Source: Actinomycetota bacterium (lineage in GTDB: Bacteria; Actinomycetota; Actinomycetes; Actinomycetales; Microbacteriaceae). From it: a stretch of DNA of 6,296 nt. How positions within the stretch are numbered: the stretch's first letter is position 1; every line of letters begins with the position of its first letter. Location: positions 1 to 6,296 of the forward strand of contig VGAV01000150.1 in the NCBI GenBank assembly GCA_016870695.1, given 5' to 3'. The position numbers and the translations under genes were made by a program. A model generated the notes under the pieces. The model was not told the origin of the DNA and did no database searches. It saw nothing but the letters and a program-made list of their open reading frames with translations. Positions 1-5,984 of the stretch are shown in pieces.

Positions 1-91
1 CGTCCATGCGGGCGCCGAATTACATGTATTCGCGCCGGGCGCGCTCGAGGAGTGCGTCGATTCCTCCGCCTTCGGGCAGAAACGGATCATC
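1..91. other. Unassigned edge sequence upstream of the oxygenase
   Basis: This stretch is too short to assign. The oxygenase frame stays open to the window edge, reading VHAGAELHVFAPGALEECVD at its start with reasonable G/C third positions, so an upstream start for the oxygenase or an in-frame upstream segment is possible. A second plus frame ends with TGA at 93-95, overlapping the oxygenase ATG as ATGA, which would suit a coupled upstream gene, but its residues are Arg/Ser/Pro-rich as in a shadow frame. On the minus strand a frame ends with TAA at 20-22 after a protein-like tail (PEGGGIDALLERARREYM), but upstream it runs antisense through the oxygenase. None of the three can be confirmed from this window. 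Confidence 0.3.
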
Positions 92-1078
92 ATGAGCGAG
101 ACCCCTTCTCTCATCGAGCTGGACAAAGAGCGCCGTATGGGCGGCGACGGCACGATCGACCGCACGCGCGAACTGCGCCGTATCGACCTCGGCGACTTCG
201 ACGCGCGCCGCGAGGAGATCACCGACCAGCTCTGGGCCGCCGCCACCGACATCGGCTTCTTCCAGATCGTCAACCACAACATCCCCACCCAGGTCATCGA
301 TCGGGCGTTCGAGATGTCGCAGCGGTTCTTCGCGCTTCCTCGCGAGGTCAAGGACCAGTACCCGCTCCGGAAGCAGGACAATGCCGGTTACGAGTTCCGG
401 TCGCAGGTGCGCCCCTCCATCGGCGTCCCCGACCAGAAGGAGTCGTATCAGGTGACCCTCCCCCACATGGGGGACCTGTGGCCGACGGAGGAAGAGCTCC
501 CCGGCTTCCGCGAGGCCATCCTCGACTTCGAGCGGCGGTCCTGGGCGCTCGCGATGAAGGTGCTCTCGTGCTTCGCGCAGAAGCTCGCGTTCGACACCGA
601 CTTCTTCGAGCGCGCGCACGACCCCGCGTCGCCGAACTACCAGAGCACGCTCCGACTGCTGCACTACTTCGCTGTCCCGCCGGAGGCGCGCAGCGAGGAC
701 GCCCCCTGGCGTGCGGGTGCGCACACCGACTTCGACGTCCTCACGCTGCTGTATCAGCGCGACGGTCAGGGCGGGCTCGAAGTGCTGCCCGGCCGGGAGA
801 TGTCGACCGAGTCGTGGACCCCGGTCGAGCCGACCAGCGACTCGATCACGTGCAACATCGGCGACATGCTCATGCGCTGGAGCGACGACGCGCTGCCGTC
901 GAACTTCCATCGCGTGCGCGGTCCCCGCGCCGGCGACAATCAGGACGCCCGGTACAGCATCGCCTACTTCGCGCAGGCGAACCGCGACGTGATGATGGAG
1001 AGCCCCAGCGGGGCCTGGGAGCCGATCACGGCCCGCGATTACCTGCTGGAGCGCATCCGCGCCAATTACGGCAGGTGA
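92..1078 (+). CDS. Isopenicillin N synthase-like Fe(II)/2-oxoglutarate-dependent oxygenase
   Basis: This 328-aa cytoplasmic protein has the full layout of the IPNS/2OG-Fe(II) oxygenase family. The N-terminal DIOX_N-type region lies around residues 31-65 (DIGFFQIVNHNIP, the classic GFF-NH motif), followed by the double-stranded beta-helix core. The iron ligands are visible as H211-x-D213 (GAHTDFD) and H273 (SNFHRV), and the 2-oxoglutarate-binding R287-x-S289 pair is present (ARYSIAYF). The enzyme should therefore be active, coupling 2OG decarboxylation and O2 to oxidation of a substrate. The substrate cannot be read from the sequence; characterised relatives act on peptides, flavonoids and other small metabolites. 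The ATG at 92 has only a weak ribosome site (ACGGA, 5-nt spacer), and the frame is open upstream, so the start is less certain than the family call. It converges on the flavin oxidoreductase, from which it is separated by a strong hairpin. Confidence 0.9.
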   Translation: MSETPSLIELDKERRMGGDGTIDRTRELRRIDLGDFDARREEITDQLWAAATDIGFFQIVNHNIPTQVIDRAFEMSQRFFALPREVKDQYPLRKQDNAGYEFRSQVRPSIGVPDQKESYQVTLPHMGDLWPTEEELPGFREAILDFERRSWALAMKVLSCFAQKLAFDTDFFERAHDPASPNYQSTLRLLHYFAVPPEARSEDAPWRAGAHTDFDVLTLLYQRDGQGGLEVLPGREMSTESWTPVEPTSDSITCNIGDMLMRWSDDALPSNFHRVRGPRAGDNQDARYSIAYFAQANRDVMMESPSGAWEPITARDYLLERIRANYGR

Positions 1079-1091
1079 GCTGACGCCTCTC

Positions 1092-1120
1092 GGCGCCCCC
1101 GCACCTCGTGCGGGGGCGCC
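1092..1120. terminator. Bidirectional hairpin terminator between convergent genes
   Basis: A perfect 13-bp inverted repeat (GGCGCCCCCGCAC at 1092-1104 and its exact complement at 1108-1120) surrounds a 3-nt CTC loop. It fills most of the 47-bp gap between the stop of the oxygenase (1078) and the stop of the minus-strand flavin oxidoreductase (1126). No clear run of T follows on either strand, which is common for terminators of high-GC actinobacteria. Its symmetry and position suggest it ends transcription from both sides. Confidence 0.85.
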
Positions 1121-1125
1121 GTCGT

Positions 1126-2616
1126 TCACGCGTCCAGATCGCGGACGAGGGCACGGGCCGCCCGCACCGCGGTCACCGCGCCCGCGGACGTGACGTTCCC
1201 GACGACCGCGGTCGGCAGCACCCCGTTGCCCGCGACGTAGACGCCGTCGACGCCCCGGACCCGGCCGTCCGGGTCGACCACCGCGGTCTCGTCGTCCGCG
1301 AGGCCCGACCGGACGGTGCCGGAGTAGTGCAGCGAGGAGCCCGGCGGGAGCAGCAAGGTGTTGCCCACGGCATCCGGTCCGGCGATCGCCTCGAAGGCCG
1401 CGCGCTGCGCCCGGGTCGCCTGCTCGATGAGCGCACGGTCGGCGTCCGTGTAGTCGTAGTGGATGGTCGCTCGCGGCATCCCCAGGGCGTCCGTGTCGGC
1501 GTCGGAGAAGCTGATGCGCGAGGCTGCCCGCACCTCGGTCGGGACGTAGACGCTGATCCCCACCGACATCGCCTCGGCGCGGGAGAGGTCTTCGGAGTAC
1601 ATCGGGCCGATGCCGATCTGCCAGTGGAACGGCTGCGCCTCTCCGCTGTGCGGGATCCACAGGGAATCGCTCATCCACTCCCCCTCGCCCGGTATCGGCA
1701 CCTCGACGTCGCCGAGGCGCTGCGGCTCGACGAACACGCGGCCCGTCACGAACGCATGCTCGTTCAGATAGCAGCCGAGGGCGGGCGGACGGATGCCGGA
1801 GGCGAAGAGCAGCTGCGGCGAGCGCAGGGCGTCCGCGGCCACGACGACACGGTCGGCGAGGACGACACGTCGTTCGCCGGTGCGCAGATCCTCCGTCTCC
1901 ACCCCGGACGCCCGTCCTGCCTCGTGCACGATGCGACGGACGAGCGTGTCCGCGAGAAGGGTGACGGGGCTCTCCGGCGTGCCGAGACCCGGGAGGATCG
2001 TCGAGGGATCGGTGCGCCGCCGGTCGGCGTCATGAGAGGCGAAGACGCCCATCGGCATGACCTGCGGGTGGCGCCCCGGTGCGCAGACGGGACCGAAGGC
2101 CTCATCGAGCGCCTCCAGGACCGCCGTGCCCGCCGGGGTGGGGCCGAACCGATCGGTCGTGATGTGCAGGAGCTCGCGGACCCGGCTGTAGTCGGCATCC
2201 CAGTCCTCCGCGGCGGCCTCGGGGATCTCCGTCCCCCACGGCGTCGGGCAGGCGGCGGTCCAGTGCGAGCCCATCCCGCCGACGTTCCATGCGCTGGCCG
2301 CAGCGGGCATCTCGGCAGCGTCGTTACCGAGCGCGGAGAAGGTGTACAGCCCCGGGGTGGCGGAGGCGGCGCTCTCGAACGCCCCCGCGGTGGCCGCCCC
2401 GACGTACATCGACTGCACTCCGGCGGCGACATGTTCTCGATAGGAGTTCCGCGTGCCGGGATCACTGGCGCTGTGCAGGTGGCGGCCGGGCTCCTCCCCG
2501 CCGAGAGGGCCGGCCTCGATCATGGTGACGCGCGTTCCCGGTCGCCGCCGCAGGACCTCCCGGGCGACGATCGCCCCCATGATTCCGCTTCCCACGATGG
2601 CTACTTCGGTGCGCAT
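1126..2616 (-). CDS. GMC-family FAD oxidoreductase, pyranose oxidase / glycoside 3-oxidase type
   Basis: This 496-aa protein begins directly with a Rossmann FAD fold: GSGIMG gives G9-x-G11-x-x-G14, and E34 (MIEAG) is the ribose-binding acid. It has no signal peptide, so it should be cytoplasmic. NVGGMGSHWTAACP at 111-124 closely resembles the GGMSTHW motif of fungal pyranose 2-oxidase, where the His carries covalent FAD; here that residue is H118. The C-terminal GMC domain supplies a likely catalytic pair, H430 (SSLHYSGTVRSG) and N474 (VVGNVTSAG). Family members oxidise a ring hydroxyl of a sugar or glycoside at C2 or C3; bacterial relatives include glycoside 3-oxidases and CarA-type enzymes of C-glycoside breakdown. 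The ATG at 2616 was chosen because AGGAGAGG lies just upstream and the Rossmann strand starts there; a longer open frame to 2751 lacks this. It is divergent from the sugar importer, suggesting the imported sugar is its substrate. Regiospecificity and electron acceptor are unknown. Confidence 0.88.
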   Translation of the reverse strand: MRTEVAIVGSGIMGAIVAREVLRRRPGTRVTMIEAGPLGGEEPGRHLHSASDPGTRNSYREHVAAGVQSMYVGAATAGAFESAASATPGLYTFSALGNDAAEMPAAASAWNVGGMGSHWTAACPTPWGTEIPEAAAEDWDADYSRVRELLHITTDRFGPTPAGTAVLEALDEAFGPVCAPGRHPQVMPMGVFASHDADRRRTDPSTILPGLGTPESPVTLLADTLVRRIVHEAGRASGVETEDLRTGERRVVLADRVVVAADALRSPQLLFASGIRPPALGCYLNEHAFVTGRVFVEPQRLGDVEVPIPGEGEWMSDSLWIPHSGEAQPFHWQIGIGPMYSEDLSRAEAMSVGISVYVPTEVRAASRISFSDADTDALGMPRATIHYDYTDADRALIEQATRAQRAAFEAIAGPDAVGNTLLLPPGSSLHYSGTVRSGLADDETAVVDPDGRVRGVDGVYVAGNGVLPTAVVGNVTSAGAVTAVRAARALVRDLDA

Positions 2617-2619
2617 GCG

Positions 2620-2627
2620 CCTCTCCT
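2620..2627 (-). promoter_or_regulatory. Ribosome binding site of the flavin oxidoreductase
   Basis: On the minus strand AGGAGAGG precedes the ATG at 2616; the AGGAG part is separated from the start codon by 6 nt. This is the strongest Shine-Dalgarno match in the window and decides the start over longer in-frame alternatives. Confidence 0.85.
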
Positions 2628-2632
2628 GTACG

Positions 2633-2657
2633 TGTCGATTCCGGACTGCGATCGACA
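2633..2657. repeat. 7-bp inverted repeat, possible operator
   Basis: TGTCGAT at 2633-2639 is matched by its exact complement ATCGACA at 2651-2657, with 11 nt between them and 18 nt from arm to arm. It lies 17-41 nt upstream of the oxidoreductase start codon, where a bound repressor could block transcription. The arm spacing is near two helical turns when counted across the whole element, which suits a dimeric regulator. The arms are short, so chance is possible. Confidence 0.35.
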
Positions 2658-2738
2658 TTGTCACGGACGCCACCGGGGCTCGCGGCACCGAGGTTTCCGA
2701 GGTGTAACGGATGCCGCGCCGCGATGTCGTGAATGTAA

Positions 2739-2747
2739 ATTCTATCA
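2739..2747 (-). promoter_or_regulatory. Candidate extended -10 promoter element for the oxidoreductase
   Basis: The minus strand reads TGATAGAAT: an extended -10 TGn followed by TAGAAT, which matches 5 of 6 positions of the TATAAT consensus. No good -35 hexamer is found 16-19 nt upstream, which is tolerable for an extended -10 promoter. Transcription would begin near 2732, giving a leader of about 115 nt that includes the CCGAGGT repeats and the 7-bp inverted repeat. Confidence 0.4.
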
Positions 2748-2773
2748 ACAATTGAGGTTTTGCCTCTGAGTTG
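2745..2773. repeat. Nested short palindromes in the AT-rich core, possible shared operator
   Basis: TCAA (2745-2748) and TTGA (2752-2755) form a small palindrome around CAA and overlap the candidate -10 of the minus-strand promoter. The same stretch also forms an imperfect two-part dyad: CAAC (2746-2749) with GTTG (2770-2773), and GAGG (2754-2757) with CCTC (2763-2766) around TTTTG. It is a plausible binding site for a sugar-responsive repressor controlling both directions. Arms are short, so this is only a candidate. Confidence 0.3.
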
Positions 2774-2855
2774 CATGCATACCCTGGTCACGCACGGCGC
2801 TCTGCCGCTGCCGACCCGACTGAGCTCCACCCGGCCCGCCCCCTCTTGCCCCGCT

Positions 2856-2862
2856 GGAAAGG
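2856..2862 (+). promoter_or_regulatory. Ribosome binding site of the sugar-binding lipoprotein
   Basis: GGAAAGG lies 6 nt upstream of the ATG at 2869. It supports this start, which also places a complete lipoprotein signal peptide at the N-terminus. Confidence 0.8.
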
Positions 2863-2868
2863 TTCCTC

Positions 2869-4170
2869 ATGCCCCCTGCTCCTCGCGCACGACGCGCACT
2901 GCTGACGACCGGCGCCGTCCTCACGGCCGCCGTCGTCCTCGCCGGCTGCGGCCGCTCCGCCGACACCGGATCCGCCGCTGCCGCTGACGTGACGATCGAT
3001 GACTCCCCCGCGACCGGAACCATCGAGTTCTGGGCCGGTGGAGCCGACGGCGAGGCCCTCAAGGGCTTCCTCACCGCCTTCACCGACGACAACCCCGACG
3101 TGACCGTCAACATCACCTCGGTGCCCGACTCCGAGATCGACACCAAGATCACGGCGGCCATCGCCTCCGGCAGCGTCCCCGACATGACCTTCCTGTACTC
3201 GCAGACCCAGGCGAGCATGCTGGCAACGGACGCGTTCGCAGCCGTCCCGAGCGACCTGGTGGACGGCGACGACTTCTTCGACAACATGTGGCAGGCCGCC
3301 CAGTACGACGGCGCCGCGCACGCCGTGCCGTGGTACACGTACGCGCAGGCCCTCTACTACCGCAAGGATCTCGCGGAGGCCGCCGGCATCGAAGCGCCCG
3401 CCACGTGGGCGGACTACGCCGCGTTCTCCCAGGGCGTCCAGGGTCAGGGCGCCACCTGGGGCATCGGCTTGTCGGCCGAGTGGAACCAGTACAGCGCGCA
3501 GCAGTTCAACGACTTCAGCATCCAGGGAGGCGGCGCTCTCATCTCGGACGACCAGAAGAGCTGGACGCTGGACACCCCCGAGAACGTCGAAGCGATGGAG
3601 ACCCTGATGGGTCTCGTCGCCGACGGGTACGCGTCGGCCGACGGCCCCACCTTCCTCGACACCACGCCGTGGTTCAGCTCCGGTCAGATGGCGTCGTACG
3701 TCACCGGACCCTGGTTCCCGGGCTGGCTCGACGAGGCCAACGGCGAGGGCTGGTCGGCCGACCACGTGGGCGTCGCCCTCCTGCCCGCCGGCCCCGGCGG
3801 CTCCACCTCAGCGCTCGGCGGCGGCAGCCTCGTGGTCCTCGACGACGCCGAGAACGCGGATGCCGCCTGGAAGCTCGTCCGCTGGATGTCCGAGCCCGAG
3901 ACGCAGCTGGCCTGGTACGACACCTTCGGCAACCTCCCCGCCGTGGAGTCCGCCTGGGAGGACCCGGCGATCGCGGACGACCCGCTGCTGACGACCATCA
4001 AGGAGGCCATCCCGCTGGCATCCTCCGTTCCGGCCGTCCCCGGCTGGAGCCAGGTCGCCGCAATGCTCGGCGCCGAGATGGAGCGCGTCGCGCGCGGCCA
4101 GGCGACCGCCGCAGAGGTGCTCGCCGACGCGCAGGCCAAGGCCGATCAGATCGGGACGGGCGTGGAGTAG
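2869..4170 (+). CDS. Sugar ABC transporter substrate-binding lipoprotein (CUT1, extracellular binding protein family 1)
   Basis: This 433-aa protein captures a sugar outside the membrane and delivers it to the two permeases encoded just downstream. Residues 1-26 are a lipoprotein signal peptide: Arg-rich start, hydrophobic run LLTTGAVLTAAVVL, and lipobox L24-A25-G26-C27, so C27 should be lipidated and anchor the protein. The mature part follows the MalE-like binding-protein pattern: a first strand GTIEFWAGG, a DMTFLYSQ segment, and the family-typical VPWYTYAQALYYRKDL (W155 onward), whose aromatic residues are likely to stack on the ligand. G317-GGS and the later AAWKLVRWMSEPETQ are also typical. 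The length is normal for the family. Many Trp and Tyr residues suggest a carbohydrate ligand; whether it is a free sugar, oligosaccharide or glycoside cannot be told. It is the first gene of the operon and starts 252 bp from the divergent oxidoreductase. Confidence 0.95.
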   Translation: MPPAPRARRALLTTGAVLTAAVVLAGCGRSADTGSAAAADVTIDDSPATGTIEFWAGGADGEALKGFLTAFTDDNPDVTVNITSVPDSEIDTKITAAIASGSVPDMTFLYSQTQASMLATDAFAAVPSDLVDGDDFFDNMWQAAQYDGAAHAVPWYTYAQALYYRKDLAEAAGIEAPATWADYAAFSQGVQGQGATWGIGLSAEWNQYSAQQFNDFSIQGGGALISDDQKSWTLDTPENVEAMETLMGLVADGYASADGPTFLDTTPWFSSGQMASYVTGPWFPGWLDEANGEGWSADHVGVALLPAGPGGSTSALGGGSLVVLDDAENADAAWKLVRWMSEPETQLAWYDTFGNLPAVESAWEDPAIADDPLLTTIKEAIPLASSVPAVPGWSQVAAMLGAEMERVARGQATAAEVLADAQAKADQIGTGVE

Positions 4171-4172
4171 GA

Positions 4173-5138
4173 ATGGTCACCGCCCTTCCGGTGCGGGTCG
4201 AGGCGGTCGCCGGCCGCCTCGACCCGGACCCCCGTCCGCCCGTCACCCGTCGAAGCCGTCGACTCGGCGCGGCCAAGGAGTCGCTCACAGCGTGGGCGTT
4301 CCTCACGCCGACCCTCGTCGTCGTCGCTCTCTTCACCGTCATCCCGGTGATCGCGGCCCTCGCCTTCAGCTTCACCGACGTCGGGTTGCGCGACCTGCGC
4401 GACCCTCTCGGCGTCGACGTCGTCGGCTTCGACAACTTCGCCGCGGTCCTCGCCGCCCCCGACTTCCAGCGTTCGGTCCTGAACACCGCGCTTTTCGTCG
4501 TCATCGGCGTTCCGGCGACGATGGCCTGCGGCCTCGCCCTGGCGATCCTGCTCAACACCGGCATCCGGCGCCTGCGACCCGTCTTCCGCGCGGCGATCTA
4601 CCTGCCGGTGATCGCGAACATCGTCGCCGCGTCCATCATCTGGAAGTACGCCCTGTCGCTGGACGGGCCCATCAACGAGGCCCTGTCGAGCATCGGGCTT
4701 GTCGGCCCCAACTGGCTGGGCGACCCCGCCTGGGGGGTCACCAGCGTCATGCTGCTGACCGTGTGGCGCAACGTGGGAACGGCGATGGTCCTCTTCCTCG
4801 CCGGACTGCAGGCGATCCCGGAGGAGGTCTACGAAGCCGCGGCGATCGACGGGGCCGGAGCCTGGCGGCGCATCGTCCACATGACGCTGCCGCTGCTGCG
4901 CCCGACGACCCTGCTCGTCTCGGTGCTCATCACCGTCATGTACATGAACATCTTCGAGGAGCCGTACCTCCTCACCGGCGGCGGTCCGCTCGGGTCCACC
5001 CGATCGATCTCGCTCTGGGTGTACCAGCAGTTCGGGTTCGGCAACATCGCGGCCAGCATGGCCGGGTCGTTCGTCCTGATCCTCCTGGTGGCCGTGGTGA
5101 GCGTCGTGCAGTTCCGGATCCTGAGGCCGAAGCACTGA
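4173..5138 (+). CDS. Sugar ABC transporter permease, MalF type (CUT1)
   Basis: This 321-aa inner-membrane protein forms one half of the translocation channel. About 38 Arg/Pro-rich cytoplasmic residues precede six predicted membrane segments, roughly at 39-62, 102-126, 135-156, 186-208, 243-265 and 290-314. The EAA loop that docks the ATPase is clear at 217-236 (PEEVYEAAAIDGAG followed by a short basic stretch and LPLL). The segment after membrane helix 5 contains EEPYLLTGGGP, a hallmark of MalF-type sugar permeases. The start at 4173 lies only 2 nt after the binding-protein stop; GGAG at 4164-4167 serves as ribosome site inside the end of the previous gene, implying coupled translation. Its stop overlaps the next start by one base. 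No ATPase gene is visible nearby. Confidence 0.95.
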   Translation: MVTALPVRVEAVAGRLDPDPRPPVTRRSRRLGAAKESLTAWAFLTPTLVVVALFTVIPVIAALAFSFTDVGLRDLRDPLGVDVVGFDNFAAVLAAPDFQRSVLNTALFVVIGVPATMACGLALAILLNTGIRRLRPVFRAAIYLPVIANIVAASIIWKYALSLDGPINEALSSIGLVGPNWLGDPAWGVTSVMLLTVWRNVGTAMVLFLAGLQAIPEEVYEAAAIDGAGAWRRIVHMTLPLLRPTTLLVSVLITVMYMNIFEEPYLLTGGGPLGSTRSISLWVYQQFGFGNIAASMAGSFVLILLVAVVSVVQFRILRPKH

Positions 5139-5962
5139 TGCGTACCCGACACCTCACCAGCGCGTTGCTCTACACGGCGATCTCGATCGTCTGCGCGCTC
5201 ATGCTCATCCCGTTCGCCCTGGTGCTCTTCGGCGCGTTCAAGAGCCAGGGCGAGTTCACCTCCGACCCGGGGGCCTGGCTGCCGCGCTCCTTCGGCAACG
5301 TCGACAACTTCGTCGCGCTCTTCGACCGCGGCTTCGGCACGTACCTGGCGAACGGCGTCATCGTCGCGGTGATCGTCGTCCTCGCCAACCTGCTGTTCGG
5401 CTCGATGGCCGGCTACGCCCTCGCGAAGCTGCGCTTCCGCGGACGCGGGTTCGTGTTCGTTATGGTGCTGGCGACGATGATGGTGCCGATCGTCGCGGTG
5501 TTCGTGCCGCAGTTCCTCGTCGCGGTGCAGCTCGGACTCGTGGACACCCTCATCGGGATCGCCTTCCCGATGCTGGTCCTGCCCATCTCGGTGTTCATCA
5601 TCCGCCAGTTCGCCCACTCCATCCCCGAGGAGCTCTTCGAGGCGGCCCGGCTGGACGGCGCGGGGGACGTCCGCGTCTTCGCGACGATCTTCCTTCCGCT
5701 CCTCACCCCCGCCCTGGCGACCGTCAGCGTGCTCACCTTCCTCAGCGCATGGAACGCGTTCGTCTGGCCGCTCGTGATCGCGCAGTCCCAGTCGACGTAC
5801 ACACTGCCCGTGGGGCTCGCCATCGCCGCGCAGGCGAATCAGACGACCGAGTACGGCGTGCTGCTGGCCGGCGCCGTGGTCGTGCTCCTGCCGGTTCTCG
5901 TCCTCTTCCTGTTCCTGCAGAAGTACTTCGTCCAGGGCATCGCCGCGACCGGCATCAAGTGA
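5138..5962 (+). CDS. Sugar ABC transporter permease, MalG type (CUT1)
   Basis: This 274-aa protein is the partner permease. Six membrane segments are visible at roughly 9-33, 71-96, 105-130, 134-156, 183-211 and 242-260. The EAA loop lies at about 164-182 (PEELFEAARLDGAG followed by FATIFLPLL). The C-terminus KYFVQGIAATGIK (262-274) is the signature tail of MalG-type permeases. Its ATG shares the A of the upstream TGA (TGATG), and only a weak GAGG lies 11 nt before it, so translation probably depends on termination-reinitiation from the first permease, which would keep the two subunits in equal amounts. The length is at the normal lower end of the family. Like many actinobacterial CUT1 importers, it probably uses a shared ATPase of the MsiK type encoded elsewhere; this last point is inference. 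Confidence 0.95.
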   Translation: MRTRHLTSALLYTAISIVCALMLIPFALVLFGAFKSQGEFTSDPGAWLPRSFGNVDNFVALFDRGFGTYLANGVIVAVIVVLANLLFGSMAGYALAKLRFRGRGFVFVMVLATMMVPIVAVFVPQFLVAVQLGLVDTLIGIAFPMLVLPISVFIIRQFAHSIPEELFEAARLDGAGDVRVFATIFLPLLTPALATVSVLTFLSAWNAFVWPLVIAQSQSTYTLPVGLAIAAQANQTTEYGVLLAGAVVVLLPVLVLFLFLQKYFVQGIAATGIK

Positions 5963-5984
5963 CCCCTCCCCCCGAAAGGACCCC

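Larger units (their letters stand above)
2617..2868. promoter_or_regulatory. Divergent promoter/operator region between oxidoreductase and importer operon
   Basis: This 252-bp gap separates two divergent start codons and holds no convincing gene. Its core (about 2729-2760) is conspicuously AT-rich against a GC-rich background and carries short palindromes, as expected for overlapping divergent promoters under one regulator. The side facing the oxidoreductase has a 7-bp inverted repeat and a direct repeat CCGAGGT (2688-2694 and 2697-2703, 9-nt period). The side facing the importer becomes strongly C-rich just before the ribosome site. No regulator gene lies in the window. Assigning the whole region as shared control DNA is inference from position and composition. 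Confidence 0.7.

Noticed and set aside
2611..2620. Perfect 10-bp palindrome GCGCATGCGC over the oxidoreductase start codon.
   Set aside because: It contains only the start codon and Arg/Cys-type GC-rich flanks; such short palindromes are common at this base composition and no further structure supports it.
2617..2751. A longer N-terminus for the flavin oxidoreductase, starting as far upstream as 2751.
   Set aside because: The extra 45 residues show no domain, cover the AT-rich promoter-like core, and lack a ribosome site like the AGGAGAGG before 2616, where the FAD fold begins.
1108..2769. A long plus-strand open frame antisense to the oxidoreductase.
   Set aside because: Its product is Arg/Gly-rich without recognisable motifs, as expected opposite a GC-rich gene; the minus-strand frame has the full set of GMC motifs.
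2752..2785. A plus-strand promoter for the importer with -35 TTGAGG (2752-2757) and -10 TACCCT (2780-2785).
   Set aside because: The spacer would be 22 nt, too long for a normal sigma-70-type promoter, and closer hexamers match poorly. The importer promoter is probably in this area but I cannot place it.
3288..4172. An N-terminal extension of the first permease into the binding-protein gene.
   Set aside because: This part of the frame is an Arg-rich shadow of the binding protein; the permease start at 4173 has a ribosome site and gives the usual family length.
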